Source: Flavobacterium sp. N2820 | Lineage (GTDB): Bacteria > Bacteroidota > Bacteroidia > Flavobacteriales > Flavobacteriaceae | Assembly (NCBI RefSeq): GCF_025947285.1 | Contig: NZ_CP110008.1 | Span: 2,991,001 to 3,055,000, forward strand | Reading direction: 5' to 3' | DNA: 64,000 nucleotides | In this document: positions 11,601 to 21,804 of the stretch, piece by piece | Numbering within the stretch: the stretch's first letter is position 1 | How the letters are laid out: every line of letters starts with the position of its first letter | Program-made: the position numbers and the translations under genes | The notes under the pieces: model-generated | Database searches by the model: none | Seen by the model: the letters and a program-made list of their open reading frames with translations, nothing else | What the model was told of the DNA's origin: nothing

Positions 11601-12975
11601 AACGGTTAAAGGTGAAGATGCTGATGGAAACGCAGTGGATATCGTTATCTCTCGTTCTACTGAATTAAAATTAGTAGATGCTAAAACCGGAATTTTATTA
11701 AATACACACTATATTCCTTATGGTTCAAGTATTTTTGTTAAAGACGGAGACGTTGTTGAAAAAGGTACTACAATCTGTAAATGGGATCCTTATAATGGAG
11801 TTATTGTTTCAGAATTTACTGGAAAAATTGCTTATGAAGATTTAGAACAAGGACAATCATTCTTAGTTGAAATCGATGAGCAAACAGGTTTCCAAGAAAA
11901 AGTAATTTCAGAAGGTAGAAATAAAAAATTAGTTCCTACTTTATTGATTTATGGAAAAGATGGCGAATTAATTCGTTCATATAACTTACCGGTTGGTGCT
12001 CACCTTATGGTAGATGATGGCGAGAAAATTAAAGCAGGTAAAATTTTAGTAAAAATTCCACGTCGTTCTTCTAAAACAGGCGATATTACGGGAGGTTTAC
12101 CAAGAATTACCGAGTTATTAGAAGCTCGTAATCCATCTAACCCAGCGGTAGTTTCTGAAATTGATGGTGTAGTTACATTTGGAAAAATCAAAAGAGGAAA
12201 TAGAGAAATTGCTATTGAGTCTAAATTTGGGGAAGTGAAGAAATACTTGGTAAAACTTTCGAACCAAATCTTAGTACAAGAGAATGACTACGTGAAAGCT
12301 GGTACGCCACTTTCTGATGGTGCAATTACTCCAGAAGATATTTTAAGAATTCAAGGGCCATCTGCTGTTCAACAGTATTTAGTAAATGAAATTCAAGAAG
12401 TTTACCGTTTACAAGGGGTAAAAATCAACGACAAACACTTTGAGGTAGTAATCCGTCAAATGATGCGTAAAGTAAGAATTGTTGATCCAGGAGATACATT
12501 ATTCTTGGAAGACCAATTAGCACATACTAGTGATTTCCTTGTTGAAAACGACAAATTATATGGAATGAAAGTAGTGGAAGAAGCAGGTGACTCTGAAAAT
12601 TTAAAACCGGGTCAAATTATTTCTCCACGTCAGTTAAGAGATGAAAATTCGTTATTAAAACGTAATGATAAAAACTTAGTAGAAGCTCGTGATGTAATTA
12701 CAGCAACTGCTACTCCAGTATTACAAGGTATTACTAGAGCATCATTACAAACGAAATCATTTATTTCTGCTGCATCGTTCCAGGAAACTACTAAAGTATT
12801 GAATGAAGCTGCTGTTGCAGGTAAAATTGATACCTTAGAAGGATTAAAGGAAAATGTTATCGTAGGACACAGAATCCCAGCTGGTACAGGTATGAGAGAC
12901 TATGACAATATGATAGTAGGTTCTAAAGAAGAATACAATGAGTTAGTTGCTGCTAAAGAAGAATTTAATTACTAA
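8668..12975 (+). CDS. rpoC: RNA polymerase subunit beta'
   Basis: The 1435-residue beta' subunit contains the N-terminal zinc site ([20 protein letters not shown], about residues 70-90), the catalytic Mg motif NADFDGD at 478-484, and the bridge-helix/trigger-loop region ([20 protein letters not shown]). It forms the transcription enzyme with the adjacent rpoB product. A terminator follows, ending the operon. Confidence 0.99.
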   Translation: MMNNRNNRDKNQIKRFNKITIGLASPESILGESRGEVLKPETINYRTHKPERDGLFCERIFGPVKDYECACGKYKRIRYKGIVCDRCGVEVTEKKVRRDRVGHINLVVPIAHIWYFRSLPNKIGYILGLPSKKLDMIIYYERYVVIQAGIAKNADGESLQRLDFLTEEEYLNILDTLPMENQYLDDNDPNKFIAKMGAECIMDLLARTDLDELSYSLRHAANNETSKQRKTEALKRLNVVESFRESNYNRENRPEWMILKVIPVIPPELRPLVPLDGGRFATSDLNDLYRRVIIRNNRLKRLMEIKAPEVILRNEKRMLQESVDSLFDNTRKASAVKTESNRPLKSLSDSLKGKQGRFRQNLLGKRVDYSARSVIVVGPEMKLFECGLPKDMAAELYKPFVIRKLIERGIVKTVKSAKKIIDKKEPVVWDILENVIKGHPVLLNRAPTLHRLGIQAFQPKLIEGKAIQLHPLVCTAFNADFDGDQMAVHLPLGPEAILEAQLLMLASHNILNPANGAPITVPSQDMVLGLYYMTKERLSTPEKKILGQDLTFYSAEEVNIALNEGKLELNARVKVRAKDFNENGELVYKIIQTTAGRVLFNEVVPEAAGYINEVLTKKSLRDIIGKILSVTDVPTTAAFLDDMKDLGYKNAFRGGLSFSLGDIRIPEQKTQLIADAREQVEAISVNYNMGLITNNERYNQVIDIWTSANAQLTELAMKNIREDQQGFNSVYMMLDSGARGSKEQIRQLTGMRGLMAKPKKSTAGGGEIIENPILSNFKEGLSILEYFISTHGARKGLADTALKTADAGYLTRRLHDVSQDVIVNSVDCGTLRGIEVSALKKNEEIVETLGERILGRVALQNVINPLDNEVLIEAGEQITEAIVKKIEASPIERVEVRSPLTCEAKKGICAKCYGRNLATGKMTQKGEAVGVIAAQSIGEPGTQLTLRTFHVGGVAGGISEESSIVTRFAGRLEIEDLKTVKGEDADGNAVDIVISRSTELKLVDAKTGILLNTHYIPYGSSIFVKDGDVVEKGTTICKWDPYNGVIVSEFTGKIAYEDLEQGQSFLVEIDEQTGFQEKVISEGRNKKLVPTLLIYGKDGELIRSYNLPVGAHLMVDDGEKIKAGKILVKIPRRSSKTGDITGGLPRITELLEARNPSNPAVVSEIDGVVTFGKIKRGNREIAIESKFGEVKKYLVKLSNQILVQENDYVKAGTPLSDGAITPEDILRIQGPSAVQQYLVNEIQEVYRLQGVKINDKHFEVVIRQMMRKVRIVDPGDTLFLEDQLAHTSDFLVENDKLYGMKVVEEAGDSENLKPGQIISPRQLRDENSLLKRNDKNLVEARDVITATATPVLQGITRASLQTKSFISAASFQETTKVLNEAAVAGKIDTLEGLKENVIVGHRIPAGTGMRDYDNMIVGSKEEYNELVAAKEEFNY

Positions 12976-13001
12976 AAGTAGCACTATTCCAATACTAAAG
13001 A

Positions 13002-13034
13002 CCTAACAAATTAATTTTTGTTAGGTTTTTTTTT
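13002..13034 (+). terminator. Terminator after rpoC
   Basis: CCTAACAAA (13002-13010) pairs with TTTGTTAGG (13017-13025), followed by nine T. It lies 27 bp past the rpoC stop. Confidence 0.88.
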
Positions 13035-13061
13035 AATCAAAAATTATACTTAATCTTGTAC

Positions 13062-13069
13062 TAGATTTG
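13062..13069 (+). promoter_or_regulatory. Bacteroidota -7 element before the DUF3467 gene
   Basis: TAGATTTG matches the TANNTTTG -7 consensus of Bacteroidota and lies just after the rpoC terminator, so the next gene probably has its own promoter. I see no clear -33 box. Confidence 0.4.
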
Positions 13070-13143
13070 AAAACTTAAATGAACTTAATCATACATATAC
13101 GCTAAAGTAAAACTTAGATGACTTATATGTTTAAATAAAAAAT

Positions 13144-13452
13144 ATGGAAAATAACAACCCACAAGGGCAAATCAACATCGAATTAGATGAAAAAACTGCC
13201 GAAGGAACCTACTCAAACTTAGCGATTATCAATCATTCAAATTCTGAGTTTGTTGTTGATTTTGTAGCGATTATGCCAGGTGTGCCAAAGGCAAAAGTAA
13301 AATCAAGAATTGTATTAACACCACAACATGCTAAACGTTTATTAAAAGCATTAGGTGAAAATATACACCGTTTCGAAAGTGCACACGGAAAAATTGAAGA
13401 AGGCGAACAGCCAGCCATTCCATTAAATTTTGGACCAACAGGACAAGCATAA
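13144..13452 (+). CDS. DUF3467 family protein
   Basis: This 102-residue protein of unknown function is typically found after rpoC in Bacteroidota. Family-like segments are GQINIELDEKTAEGTYSNLA, FVVDFVAIMPGVPKAKVKSR and LTPQHAKRLLKAL. It has no signal peptide or membrane segment, so it is cytoplasmic. It is flanked by terminators on both sides and is a single-gene unit. The link to RNA polymerase is positional only. Confidence 0.85.
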   Translation: MENNNPQGQINIELDEKTAEGTYSNLAIINHSNSEFVVDFVAIMPGVPKAKVKSRIVLTPQHAKRLLKALGENIHRFESAHGKIEEGEQPAIPLNFGPTGQA

Positions 13453-13455
13453 GCA

Positions 13456-13486
13456 AAAAACTCTTCAGTAAAACGAAGAGTTTTTT
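13456..13486 (+). terminator. Terminator after the DUF3467 gene
   Basis: AAAACTCTTC and GAAGAGTTTT form a stem around an 8-base loop with T residues following, immediately after the stop codon. Confidence 0.85.
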
Positions 13487-13545
13487 GTTGTTAATGATAA
13501 TTTTTTTTTAATTATCTGTTATATTTATAAAAAAATTGCACAAAA

Positions 13546-13577
13546 TTGTTATTGTTTTAAAAATATAAATATATTTG
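13546..13577 (+). promoter_or_regulatory. Promoter of the giant adhesin gene
   Basis: TATATTTG (13570-13577) is an exact TANNTTTG -7 element. TTG at 13546-13548 lies 21 bp upstream, within the spacing usual for the Bacteroidota -33 box. The start codon is 32 bp downstream. Confidence 0.55.
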
Positions 13578-13609
13578 TTGATTACATCTAATATACTAAT
13601 TTATTTATT

Positions 13610-16600
13610 ATGATAAACAATTACGATTCTGTTGTTACTTGTAATTCGTCAGGAACAACAATTTCTCAAGAGCAAAAAGATGCATCTTGCAAAGCTCCAA
13701 AACGAAACAAGTTTTCGTTTGTAATGGGGTTTCTTGCATTGTTTTCTTTTATTTTTGCTCAAGGACAACCTTCTTCTGCTAACTATACCTTAACTTCAGG
13801 TACAAGTACACTCAATAGCATGACAGGTTCAACATCTTTATTCACAGGCGTGCAAGATGATTGGGGTAGTACAGTTTTACCTATTGGTTTTAGCTTTATC
13901 TATATGGGTAATTATTATTCTCATTTTAGTGTAAATAGTAATGGTCAATTAAGATTGCATACAAATTCTGGTGCTACTGCAATTAGTGGAACAAATATTT
14001 CTGCTTATGCTTCATCTACTGTGACCATTGCTCCTATGGCAGGCGACAATGAAACAGGTAATGGAATGTCTTACCTTCTTTCTGGTTCAGCTCCTAATAG
14101 AAAATTAATCATTGAATGGAATAATTTTTATGCCAATTGGACAGATCCTCAGACATCAGGTAATATGCAATTGGTTTTGAATGAAGGTACTGGAGTAATT
14201 GATTTTTTATATGGAAGTATATTAAACTCATCAACTTCAAGTGTTTCAAAATCTATTTTTCATAGTTCAAGTAATACTGCAAATTCTTCAGCTTTTATTA
14301 CTGTTGGTGTAACACCAACACAAAATACTTCAGCAACTTCACCTACTACGAACTCATTTGCTGCGAGTGTTCAAATTGCTAATTTAGCAAATACATTTTA
14401 TACATTTACCCCTCCAGCTCCTGCTTCAGGACCTACAGGGTTAACTTTTTCAGCAACTACAGCATCGACAACAACGTTAGATTGGACAGCAGCATCTGTA
14501 ACAACAGGAATAGCAAGATATGTTGTTTTTAACTCTACAAATGGAGGAGTAACTTATAATTTTGTTGCTAATGTAGCATTGGGTACAAACACATATAATG
14601 CAACTGGTTTAACTCCAGGTACAACTTATGATTGGAAAGTAGTGGCGGTTAGTGAAGGTGTTGAAAGTGCTGCAACAACTGGAATGCAAACAACTTCAGC
14701 AGCAACAACTTATTATTGGGTAGGAACATCAAGCGCTGGAACTCCTGGTGCCTTTGCAACTTTATCGAATTGGAATACTGCTGCAGATGGTTCAGGTACT
14801 ACTCCAACTACTTTAGCAACTACAGATGTTTATATTGTTGATGGAGATGGTTCTACTACGACAGGTGGTAATGTTTTTATAAGTTTAGCAGCGGCAACAA
14901 CAGTTGGTCAATTAAAAATTATAAGTAATACAACTTTATCTTTAGAATCTGCAACTACAACAACTAGAACTGTAACAATTTCTGGTGGACCTGGTGAAGA
15001 TTTCGTCGTAGAAAACGGAAGTACACTAAATTTATTAAATGCTACAAAAGCTTCAGCCATTGCTTTTTCAGGTTCTGGAAATGTTGGAACTATTGCAGGT
15101 GTTTACAATGCAAGTGCATCAACTTCAAATACAATAAATACAACTGGAGGAACAGGAACAGCAGTAACTGTTACATCTACAGGTGTAGTAAACAATTCTA
15201 TTGTTGGAAGTTCAGGATGTTTATTAGGTTCTGCAGCTACATTATCTTTCGCAAATGGAAGTAGTTATACACATTCTAGCTTTACAACTTCTAACGCATA
15301 TGTGCCATTAGCTACATGGGGTGCGTCATCAAATGTTTTTATTACTGGTGGGACAACTTCCACTGGTTTATCAAATAATGCTCAAACTTTTGGTAATTTT
15401 ACTTATAATAGTGCTACAAGTACCGCTACTATGAGCGCTTTTACTTCAACTACAACAGCTGTTATTCAAGGAAATCTTACAATTTTAGCAACGGGTGTTA
15501 TCGGTGGAACAGGTATTTTTAGAGCAACAACTTCTGGAACATTAACCGTTAACGGGGATGTTTTTATAACACAAGGTAAATTCCAAGCCTCAAGTACTTC
15601 AGGAACAGTAATTGCTAATGGAAATACAACAATTGCTGCTAACGGTATTTTAGAATTATCAACTACGGGTATTGGAGGTTTTTCTCAAAGAGGGAATTTA
15701 TTTACTAATGACGGTGTATTAACAGGAACTTCTGGTACATTAAGTTTTGTAAACTTTACTGGTAGTGCAGCACAAACATTAGCTGGTTCAGGTACAGTAT
15801 TAACTAATATTGCCTCTTTGAATATGCAAAATACGGCTGGTTTAACAATTACGCACACCAATCCTATTATTGTAGCAAGAGTAAACTTATTTCAAGGGAC
15901 AATAACAAATAGTAATAAAATTACTTTTGGAACTGGTGCAGCAGTAAATTGTACTACACAAATTGGTTCTGCAGGATTAACTACTCCAGGTGGTAGCTTT
16001 GACGCAGCTCCAACATTCAATTTAGGTACAGGAACTTACACACTTATTTATCAACAAGAAAGTGTATCGAGAACGACAGGTTTTGAAATACCAGGTACAA
16101 GAACGGTAAACAATGTAACAGTAAATAATACAAATGGTATTACGTTATCTGGAGGTGATTTAACTACTGTTTCTTCATTAGCTTTAACTAATGGAATTGT
16201 TACTACAGGTTCTAATACATTAATATTAGGGGATGCAACAACGGTTGGAACTTTAACAGGTAGTAGTGAAACTGCATATGTGGATGGCGCTTTAACAAGA
16301 TCTATCGCAAATGCTAATACAAATTCAACTTATGTATCATTTCCAATTGGAAAGTCTGGTGTATATACACCAATAGCTTTAGCTCCAACTACTACTTCAA
16401 TAGCTTTATTTAAAGCAGAATCATTTGGAAGTAATTCAGGTACTGAAGATCCATCTATTGTTGGATTAAGTGCAACAAGAAGATTTGAGGCATTACCCGT
16501 TTCTGGTACATTTACAGATATTAATGTTAGACTATCTGATGTAGGTATAGTATCTACAAACATACCAGTTCAGGCACCTACAGCTAGTGGGTTATATTCA

Positions 16601-19600
16601 ACTGCTTTCGGAAGTACTGCTACATTTGTTGCAGGTCCTCCAATTACAATTACATCAGATTTTCCTGTAACTAGTGCTAACTATACAGGGTATTTATCAT
16701 ATGCTAACTCAAACGCATGTAGTGGAATTCCTAACCCAGGAAATACAATTGCTTCTACAAATGCAATTTGTTTGGGAACAACAGTTAATTTAAGTTTACA
16801 AAATATTCCAGCCGGTACGGGTATAACATACCAATGGAAATCGTCTACCGATGGAACAAATTATGCGGTAATCACTGGAGCAACAAGTGCTACATTAAGT
16901 GTGACACCAACAGAAGCAACATTTTATGTTTGTGATGTAACTTGTTCAGCAGGTCCATCTACAGGAACTTCAACTGCGGTTCAAATTACATTCTCTAATA
17001 GTGTTATAGCGACTACACCTGGAACACGTTGTGGAACAGGAACAGTTGACTTAAGTGCTGTTCCAAGTGCAGGAGCAACAGTAAAATGGTATGCTGCAGC
17101 CACAGGTGGAACTGCTTTAGCATCTGGAGCATCATTTACAACTCCTTCTATTTCAACAACTACAACATATTATGCAGGAGCTGAAACTTCAACTTCAGGA
17201 AGTGTAATTATCGGGTCGGCTAATACATTGACTGGAGCTACAACTCAACCTTCGGCTTTTGTTAATAGATGGCCTTCTTACAGAATACAAACATTGTATA
17301 CAGCAGACGAATTAAATGCTGCTGGCTTGGGTTCAGGAGATATTACTTCAATGTCTTATTTTACAACTACATTAGGAGATGCGGCAACAAATTCTAATTT
17401 TGTTGTTAAGATTGGTACTACTTCTCAAACTACTATGACCACGGCATGGCTTCCTACATCTAGTTATACAACTGTTTACGGTCCAGTGACTCATACTCAC
17501 ACAGCATCCGGAGAGCAGCCTATAAACTTTACCACCCCTTTTAATTGGGATGGAGTCTCTAATATAGTTGTTGAAGTAATGTATAATGGAGCAGATATTA
17601 CCAATAATGCTATTACCTATTATACAACTACAACGAACAATATGGTTGTGCATTCTAATACTAGTGGTTCTGCAGCTGCATCAGGTACTATTACAACTGC
17701 TCGTTTGAATTTAAAACTTAGTGGACAAGTAGCTTGTCAATCTGCTAGAACTGCAGTGCAGGCTTCGGTTACTGCTCCTCCAGTATTAACATTAAGCGCA
17801 ACAACAACTACCATCTGTGAATCAGATAGTACGTCTGCGGTTACGGTTACTTCAACAGTTGGAGATTATAATACGTATAATTGGTCACCATCAATAGGAG
17901 TTACAGGAGATGAAAATACAGGATGGATATTTAATCCTTCTGTTTCAACAAATTATACACTAACAGCTACTCAAACAAGTGGAAGTTTGTGTTCAACAAC
18001 TACTACTTTTTCAGTAATAGTAAATCCTAGACCTACTGCTATGACAATAACGCCTTCACCAGCTAATGTTTGTGTAGATGCAATTCAAACACTAGTTGTA
18101 AATGGTGGAACTGTAGGAGGGCTTACTGATAGCCAAGTTGGAACTGCAACAACTTTAACAGCTGCAACAAGTCAACCAACAGCTTTTTGTAATCGATTTA
18201 AACACTATTGGGTGCAAATGGTATATACTGCAGCTGAATTAACTGCGGCTGGTGTTCAACCGGGAAATATTACTGCTTTACGTTTTACAACTGGTGCACA
18301 AGGGTCAGCAAATAATGTTACTGATTTTAAAGTGAGATTAGGAAATACAACTAATAATGTATTAACTGGCTTTACTTCATCTGGTTTAACGCAAGTATTT
18401 AGTGTAGCTACATATCCTACCGTGGTGGGTGTTAATACAATTATTTTTGATACTCCTTATGTTTGGGATGGTGTTTCTAATATTATTGTCGATATGAGAC
18501 AAACAGGTGTAGATTCAATTAACAATTCTACTACTCAATATACTGCTACAACTGGCAATACAGTTGTTTCCGCAATTACATCAACTACAAATGCAGGTGG
18601 TTCAGATGGATTTGCTGGAACTTTACCTTCTGCAACAACAAGTGTTAATCGCTTAAACACAACTTTTGTTTGGGATTCATCTATTCCTACAACAATTGAA
18701 TGGTCTCCAATAGCAAATTTATATACAGATGCGGCTGCAACTGTAGCATACGTGGCTGGGAATAATGCTTCGACTGTTTATGTAAAATCTCCAACTGTCG
18801 CTACTACAACTTATACAGTTACTGCTTCGGTTCCATCTACTGGATGTGAAACTACAGCAACAGTAGATGTTATTGTAAACCCAAATACATCAAATAGTAC
18901 TATAGCAACAGCATGTGATACTTATACTTGGGCAGTAAATGGAACTACATATACGTCAAGTGGAATATATACAAATGTAGTTGGATGTCACACAGAAACA
19001 TTAGATTTAACAATCACGCCGAGTTCATCATTACCAACAGAAGTTGTTTCTGTATGTGATACTTATACTTGGGCAGTAAATGGAACTACTTATACAACAT
19101 CTGGAGTTTATACTTCGGTTACAAACTGTGTAACAAGTACATTGGATTTAACAATTACACCAAGTTCAACATTACCAACAGAAGTTGTTTCTGTATGTGA
19201 TACTTATACTTGGGCAGCAAATGGAACTACTTACACTGCATCAGGAGTTTATACTTCGGTTACAAACTGTGTAACAAGTACATTGGATTTAACAATCACA
19301 CCAAGTTCAACATTACCAACAGAAGTTGTTTCTGTATGTGATACTTTTACTTGGGCAGTAAATGGAACTACTTACACTGCATCAGGAGTTTATACTTCGG
19401 TTACAAACTGTGTAACAAGTACATTGGATTTAACAATTACACCAAGTTCAACATTACCAACAGAAGTTGTTTCTGTATGTGATACTTATACTTGGGCAGC
19501 AAATGGAACTACTTACACTGCATCAGGAGTTTATACTTCGGTTACAAACTGTGTAACAAGTACATTAGATTTAACAATCACACCAAGTTCAACATTACCA

Positions 19601-20335
19601 ACAGAAGTTGTTTCTGTATGTGATACTTATACTTGGGCAGCAAATGGAACTACTTACACTGCATCAGGAGTTTATACTTCGGTTACAAACTGTGTAACAA
19701 GTACATTAGATTTAACAATCACACCAAGTTCAACATTACCAACAGAAGTTGTTTCTGTATGTGATACTTATACTTGGGCAGTAAATGGAACTACTTACAC
19801 TGCATCAGGAGTTTATACTTCGGTTACAAACTGTGTAACAAGCACATTAGATTTAACAATAAACGTTTCGCCAAGTGATGCTACTACTCAAACAGGTGAT
19901 ACATTGACAGCTACAGAAACAGGAGCAACATACCAATGGGTAACTTGTGATGGTGGAGGAGTCTTTACTCCAATTGGAGGTGCAATGTCTCAATCTTATT
20001 TAGTAACTGCTATTGGAAGTTATGCTGTTGAAGTTACTAAGAATGGATGTACTGTAACAAGTGCATGTGTTGACGTTACTTCTTTAAGTGGCAACTCGTT
20101 TGATTTAACTAATTTAACGTACTATCCTAACCCTGTTGTTAATACATTTACAATTAAGTACAATAAAGAAATTGAATCGATCAATGTTTTCGACTTAAGC
20201 GGAAGATTGATTAGACAATTAAATCCTAAGCAATTAGAAGCTCAGATTGATATGTCTGAATTTGCAGCTGCTATGTATATTGTAAAAGTTACTGCAGATG
20301 GAAAACAAACAGAAATTAAAATAATGAAAAAATAA
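13610..20335 (+). CDS. Giant T9SS-secreted adhesin-like protein
   Basis: The protein has 2241 residues. A hydrophobic signal segment (FSFVMGFLALFSFIFAQGQ, about residues 34-52) is preceded by an unusually long 33-residue N-region. The C-terminus (from about residue 2168, LTYYPNPVVNTFTIKYN to EIKIMKK) is a type A T9SS sorting domain. It should therefore be exported by Sec and then placed on the cell surface or released by the T9SS. Between these lie a fibronectin III-like domain (about 275-365), a long Thr/Ser-rich beta-helix-like region (about 366-1000), Ig-like domains (about 1045-1195), two related modules of about 150 residues (about 1200-1370 and 1505-1690), and seven 47-residue repeats from residue 1769. 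It has its own promoter and terminator. A role in adhesion or gliding is inferred; no catalytic domain is visible. Confidence 0.9.
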   Translation: MINNYDSVVTCNSSGTTISQEQKDASCKAPKRNKFSFVMGFLALFSFIFAQGQPSSANYTLTSGTSTLNSMTGSTSLFTGVQDDWGSTVLPIGFSFIYMGNYYSHFSVNSNGQLRLHTNSGATAISGTNISAYASSTVTIAPMAGDNETGNGMSYLLSGSAPNRKLIIEWNNFYANWTDPQTSGNMQLVLNEGTGVIDFLYGSILNSSTSSVSKSIFHSSSNTANSSAFITVGVTPTQNTSATSPTTNSFAASVQIANLANTFYTFTPPAPASGPTGLTFSATTASTTTLDWTAASVTTGIARYVVFNSTNGGVTYNFVANVALGTNTYNATGLTPGTTYDWKVVAVSEGVESAATTGMQTTSAATTYYWVGTSSAGTPGAFATLSNWNTAADGSGTTPTTLATTDVYIVDGDGSTTTGGNVFISLAAATTVGQLKIISNTTLSLESATTTTRTVTISGGPGEDFVVENGSTLNLLNATKASAIAFSGSGNVGTIAGVYNASASTSNTINTTGGTGTAVTVTSTGVVNNSIVGSSGCLLGSAATLSFANGSSYTHSSFTTSNAYVPLATWGASSNVFITGGTTSTGLSNNAQTFGNFTYNSATSTATMSAFTSTTTAVIQGNLTILATGVIGGTGIFRATTSGTLTVNGDVFITQGKFQASSTSGTVIANGNTTIAANGILELSTTGIGGFSQRGNLFTNDGVLTGTSGTLSFVNFTGSAAQTLAGSGTVLTNIASLNMQNTAGLTITHTNPIIVARVNLFQGTITNSNKITFGTGAAVNCTTQIGSAGLTTPGGSFDAAPTFNLGTGTYTLIYQQESVSRTTGFEIPGTRTVNNVTVNNTNGITLSGGDLTTVSSLALTNGIVTTGSNTLILGDATTVGTLTGSSETAYVDGALTRSIANANTNSTYVSFPIGKSGVYTPIALAPTTTSIALFKAESFGSNSGTEDPSIVGLSATRRFEALPVSGTFTDINVRLSDVGIVSTNIPVQAPTASGLYSTAFGSTATFVAGPPITITSDFPVTSANYTGYLSYANSNACSGIPNPGNTIASTNAICLGTTVNLSLQNIPAGTGITYQWKSSTDGTNYAVITGATSATLSVTPTEATFYVCDVTCSAGPSTGTSTAVQITFSNSVIATTPGTRCGTGTVDLSAVPSAGATVKWYAAATGGTALASGASFTTPSISTTTTYYAGAETSTSGSVIIGSANTLTGATTQPSAFVNRWPSYRIQTLYTADELNAAGLGSGDITSMSYFTTTLGDAATNSNFVVKIGTTSQTTMTTAWLPTSSYTTVYGPVTHTHTASGEQPINFTTPFNWDGVSNIVVEVMYNGADITNNAITYYTTTTNNMVVHSNTSGSAAASGTITTARLNLKLSGQVACQSARTAVQASVTAPPVLTLSATTTTICESDSTSAVTVTSTVGDYNTYNWSPSIGVTGDENTGWIFNPSVSTNYTLTATQTSGSLCSTTTTFSVIVNPRPTAMTITPSPANVCVDAIQTLVVNGGTVGGLTDSQVGTATTLTAATSQPTAFCNRFKHYWVQMVYTAAELTAAGVQPGNITALRFTTGAQGSANNVTDFKVRLGNTTNNVLTGFTSSGLTQVFSVATYPTVVGVNTIIFDTPYVWDGVSNIIVDMRQTGVDSINNSTTQYTATTGNTVVSAITSTTNAGGSDGFAGTLPSATTSVNRLNTTFVWDSSIPTTIEWSPIANLYTDAAATVAYVAGNNASTVYVKSPTVATTTYTVTASVPSTGCETTATVDVIVNPNTSNSTIATACDTYTWAVNGTTYTSSGIYTNVVGCHTETLDLTITPSSSLPTEVVSVCDTYTWAVNGTTYTTSGVYTSVTNCVTSTLDLTITPSSTLPTEVVSVCDTYTWAANGTTYTASGVYTSVTNCVTSTLDLTITPSSTLPTEVVSVCDTFTWAVNGTTYTASGVYTSVTNCVTSTLDLTITPSSTLPTEVVSVCDTYTWAANGTTYTASGVYTSVTNCVTSTLDLTITPSSTLPTEVVSVCDTYTWAANGTTYTASGVYTSVTNCVTSTLDLTITPSSTLPTEVVSVCDTYTWAVNGTTYTASGVYTSVTNCVTSTLDLTINVSPSDATTQTGDTLTATETGATYQWVTCDGGGVFTPIGGAMSQSYLVTAIGSYAVEVTKNGCTVTSACVDVTSLSGNSFDLTNLTYYPNPVVNTFTIKYNKEIESINVFDLSGRLIRQLNPKQLEAQIDMSEFAAAMYIVKVTADGKQTEIKIMKK
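18914..19861 (+). repeat. Seven tandem 141-bp repeats in the adhesin gene
   Basis: Starting at TGT 18914, a 47-codon unit (CDTYTWAVNGTTYT, SGVYTSVTNC, STLDLTITPSSTLPTEV) recurs every 141 bp; the seventh copy begins at 19760 and is cut short after TLDLTI. Copy 1 is the most diverged, and copies 3-7 are almost identical in DNA. Each unit has two Cys, probably a disulphide. The identity implies recent expansion or gene conversion, and copy number probably varies between strains. Confidence 0.95.
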
Positions 20336-20351
20336 ATTTTTGTTTTTTATA

Positions 20352-20387
20352 AAAAAAAGGGTTAATCTGAAAAGATTAGCCCTTTTT
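20352..20387 (+). terminator. Terminator after the adhesin gene
   Basis: AAAAAGGGTTAATCT pairs with AGATTAGCCCTTTTT (one G-T pair) around a GAAA loop, 17 bp after the stop. Confidence 0.88.
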
Positions 20388-20404
20388 GTTTTTATTTTAG
20401 CAAA

Positions 20405-20896
20405 ATGAATATTGTACCACTACAAAAAGAACAACTAAGTATTGTAGCTGAATTAGCTTACGAAATTTGGCCTACTGCTTATGGAGAAATCCTTTCGCCG
20501 GAGCAGTTGCAGTATATGTTAGCGCAGTTTTATAGCCTTGAAGCACTTGAAACACAATTCCAAAATGGGCAACATTTTTTACTCCTAAAAGATGCTGAAA
20601 GAGCCGTTGGTTTTTTGTCCTACGAATTAAATTGTTACCATTCTCAAAAACTTAAAATTCACAAAATTTATGTGTTGCCTACCGAACAAGGTAAAGGTTT
20701 GGGCAAATTATTAATAGACAAAGCCATTGAAATTGCCATTGCACAAAACCAAAAAGCCATTTTTTTAAACGTAAACAAATACAACAAAGCCCGTTTTTTC
20801 TACGAAAAGTTAGGTTTTACTATTGTAAAAGACGAAGTAATCGAAATAGGGAATGGTTATGTAATGGATGATTATGTGATGGAATCAGCTGTTTAA
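20405..20896 (+). CDS. GNAT family N-acetyltransferase
   Basis: The 163-residue cytoplasmic enzyme has the GNAT acetyl-CoA site IHKIYVLPTEQGKGLGKLLI (about residues 80-99; core Q-x-x-G-x-G) and the C-terminal ARFFYEKLGFTIV motif. It should transfer an acetyl group to an amine; the substrate cannot be told from sequence. The start codon is only about 18 bp after the preceding terminator, so its promoter must overlap that terminator or transcription reads through. Confidence 0.85.
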   Translation: MNIVPLQKEQLSIVAELAYEIWPTAYGEILSPEQLQYMLAQFYSLEALETQFQNGQHFLLLKDAERAVGFLSYELNCYHSQKLKIHKIYVLPTEQGKGLGKLLIDKAIEIAIAQNQKAIFLNVNKYNKARFFYEKLGFTIVKDEVIEIGNGYVMDDYVMESAV

Positions 20897-21053
20897 ATAT
20901 TTATAAGATTACGTATTAAAGTGTTTTAATTTGAAAAGATTTTGTAAATTTCGCCTAGTCTAATCCAGTTAAGAGAGCATGGATTATAAGTGATTAAAAG
21001 TCAGTAATAACTAACATATATTAGCAATGTCTAATATTTTTTCAAAAAAAATA

Positions 21054-21647
21054 ATGATGAAAAAAATATTTTTTATTTTCCTTTGTTTTAATTTAATTTC
21101 TTATCATGGTTTTTCACAATCAAAGACTGAAAATAAAATTTATAATAAAGATTTTAATTGGACAATCATAATTCCTGAAGGTTTTGAAACTGTCGAAGAA
21201 AAGGAATGGATTGCTATGCAAAATAAAGGGGCTAATGCAATTGAAGATACTTTTGGCGAAGAAATAATCAATCATTCAAAAACTATATTTGTTTTTAAAA
21301 GCGGAACTGTAAACTATTTTGAGTCCTCTTTTCAGCCGTTTGATGTAGCAGTTGATGGGGATTACATAGAGACGTGTAAAGCTGTAAATGATATTCTGTA
21401 TGAGACATTTATGGCCCAAATGCCTGGGATAACAATAGAAAGAAGTAATACAATAGAAAAAATTGATAATTTAGATTTTCAAGTATATAAAATGAAAGTT
21501 ATTTTTCCAAATAAAATGGAAATGTACTGTATGATGTTTAATAGATTATTTGGAAAAAAAGAGTTAGCTGTTAATATTATGTATATCGATCAGTCAAAAG
21601 GCGAAAAAATGTTAGCCTCATGGAGAGCTTCAAAATTCACTAAATAA
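21054..21647 (+). CDS. Secreted protein of unknown function
   Basis: I do not recognise the family. I chose the start at 21054 because MMKKIFFIFLCFNLISYHGFSQ is a typical flavobacterial signal peptide; an in-frame ATG at 21027 would add nine residues. The mature part (about 175 residues) is mixed alpha/beta without Cys pairs or repeats, with a FNWTIIIPEGFETVEEKEW segment near its start. It is probably periplasmic. It stands alone and ends at a bidirectional terminator. Confidence 0.7.
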   Translation: MMKKIFFIFLCFNLISYHGFSQSKTENKIYNKDFNWTIIIPEGFETVEEKEWIAMQNKGANAIEDTFGEEIINHSKTIFVFKSGTVNYFESSFQPFDVAVDGDYIETCKAVNDILYETFMAQMPGITIERSNTIEKIDNLDFQVYKMKVIFPNKMEMYCMMFNRLFGKKELAVNIMYIDQSKGEKMLASWRASKFTK

Positions 21648-21753
21648 AAACGTATTTATTCCGATACTCATATTTCCTTTTTTAAACTAATCTTAATTTG
21701 GTTTAAAAAAAATTCAAGCCAAAATATTCATAAAGCTCGTTCCCACATAGCAA

Positions 21754-21784
21754 AAAAAGCATGAGAAAATTTCCCATGCTTTTT
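21754..21784. terminator. Bidirectional terminator
   Basis: AAAAAGCATG (21754-21763) and CATGCTTTTT (21775-21784) form a symmetric hairpin between two convergent genes. It has A and T tracts suitable for stopping transcription from both sides. Confidence 0.8.
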
Positions 21785-21804
21785 CAAATTATATGATTTA
21801 TTTC

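Noticed and set aside
18914..19861. CRISPR array
   Set aside because: The 141-bp repeats are contiguous, in frame and encode a Cys-containing protein repeat, without spacers.
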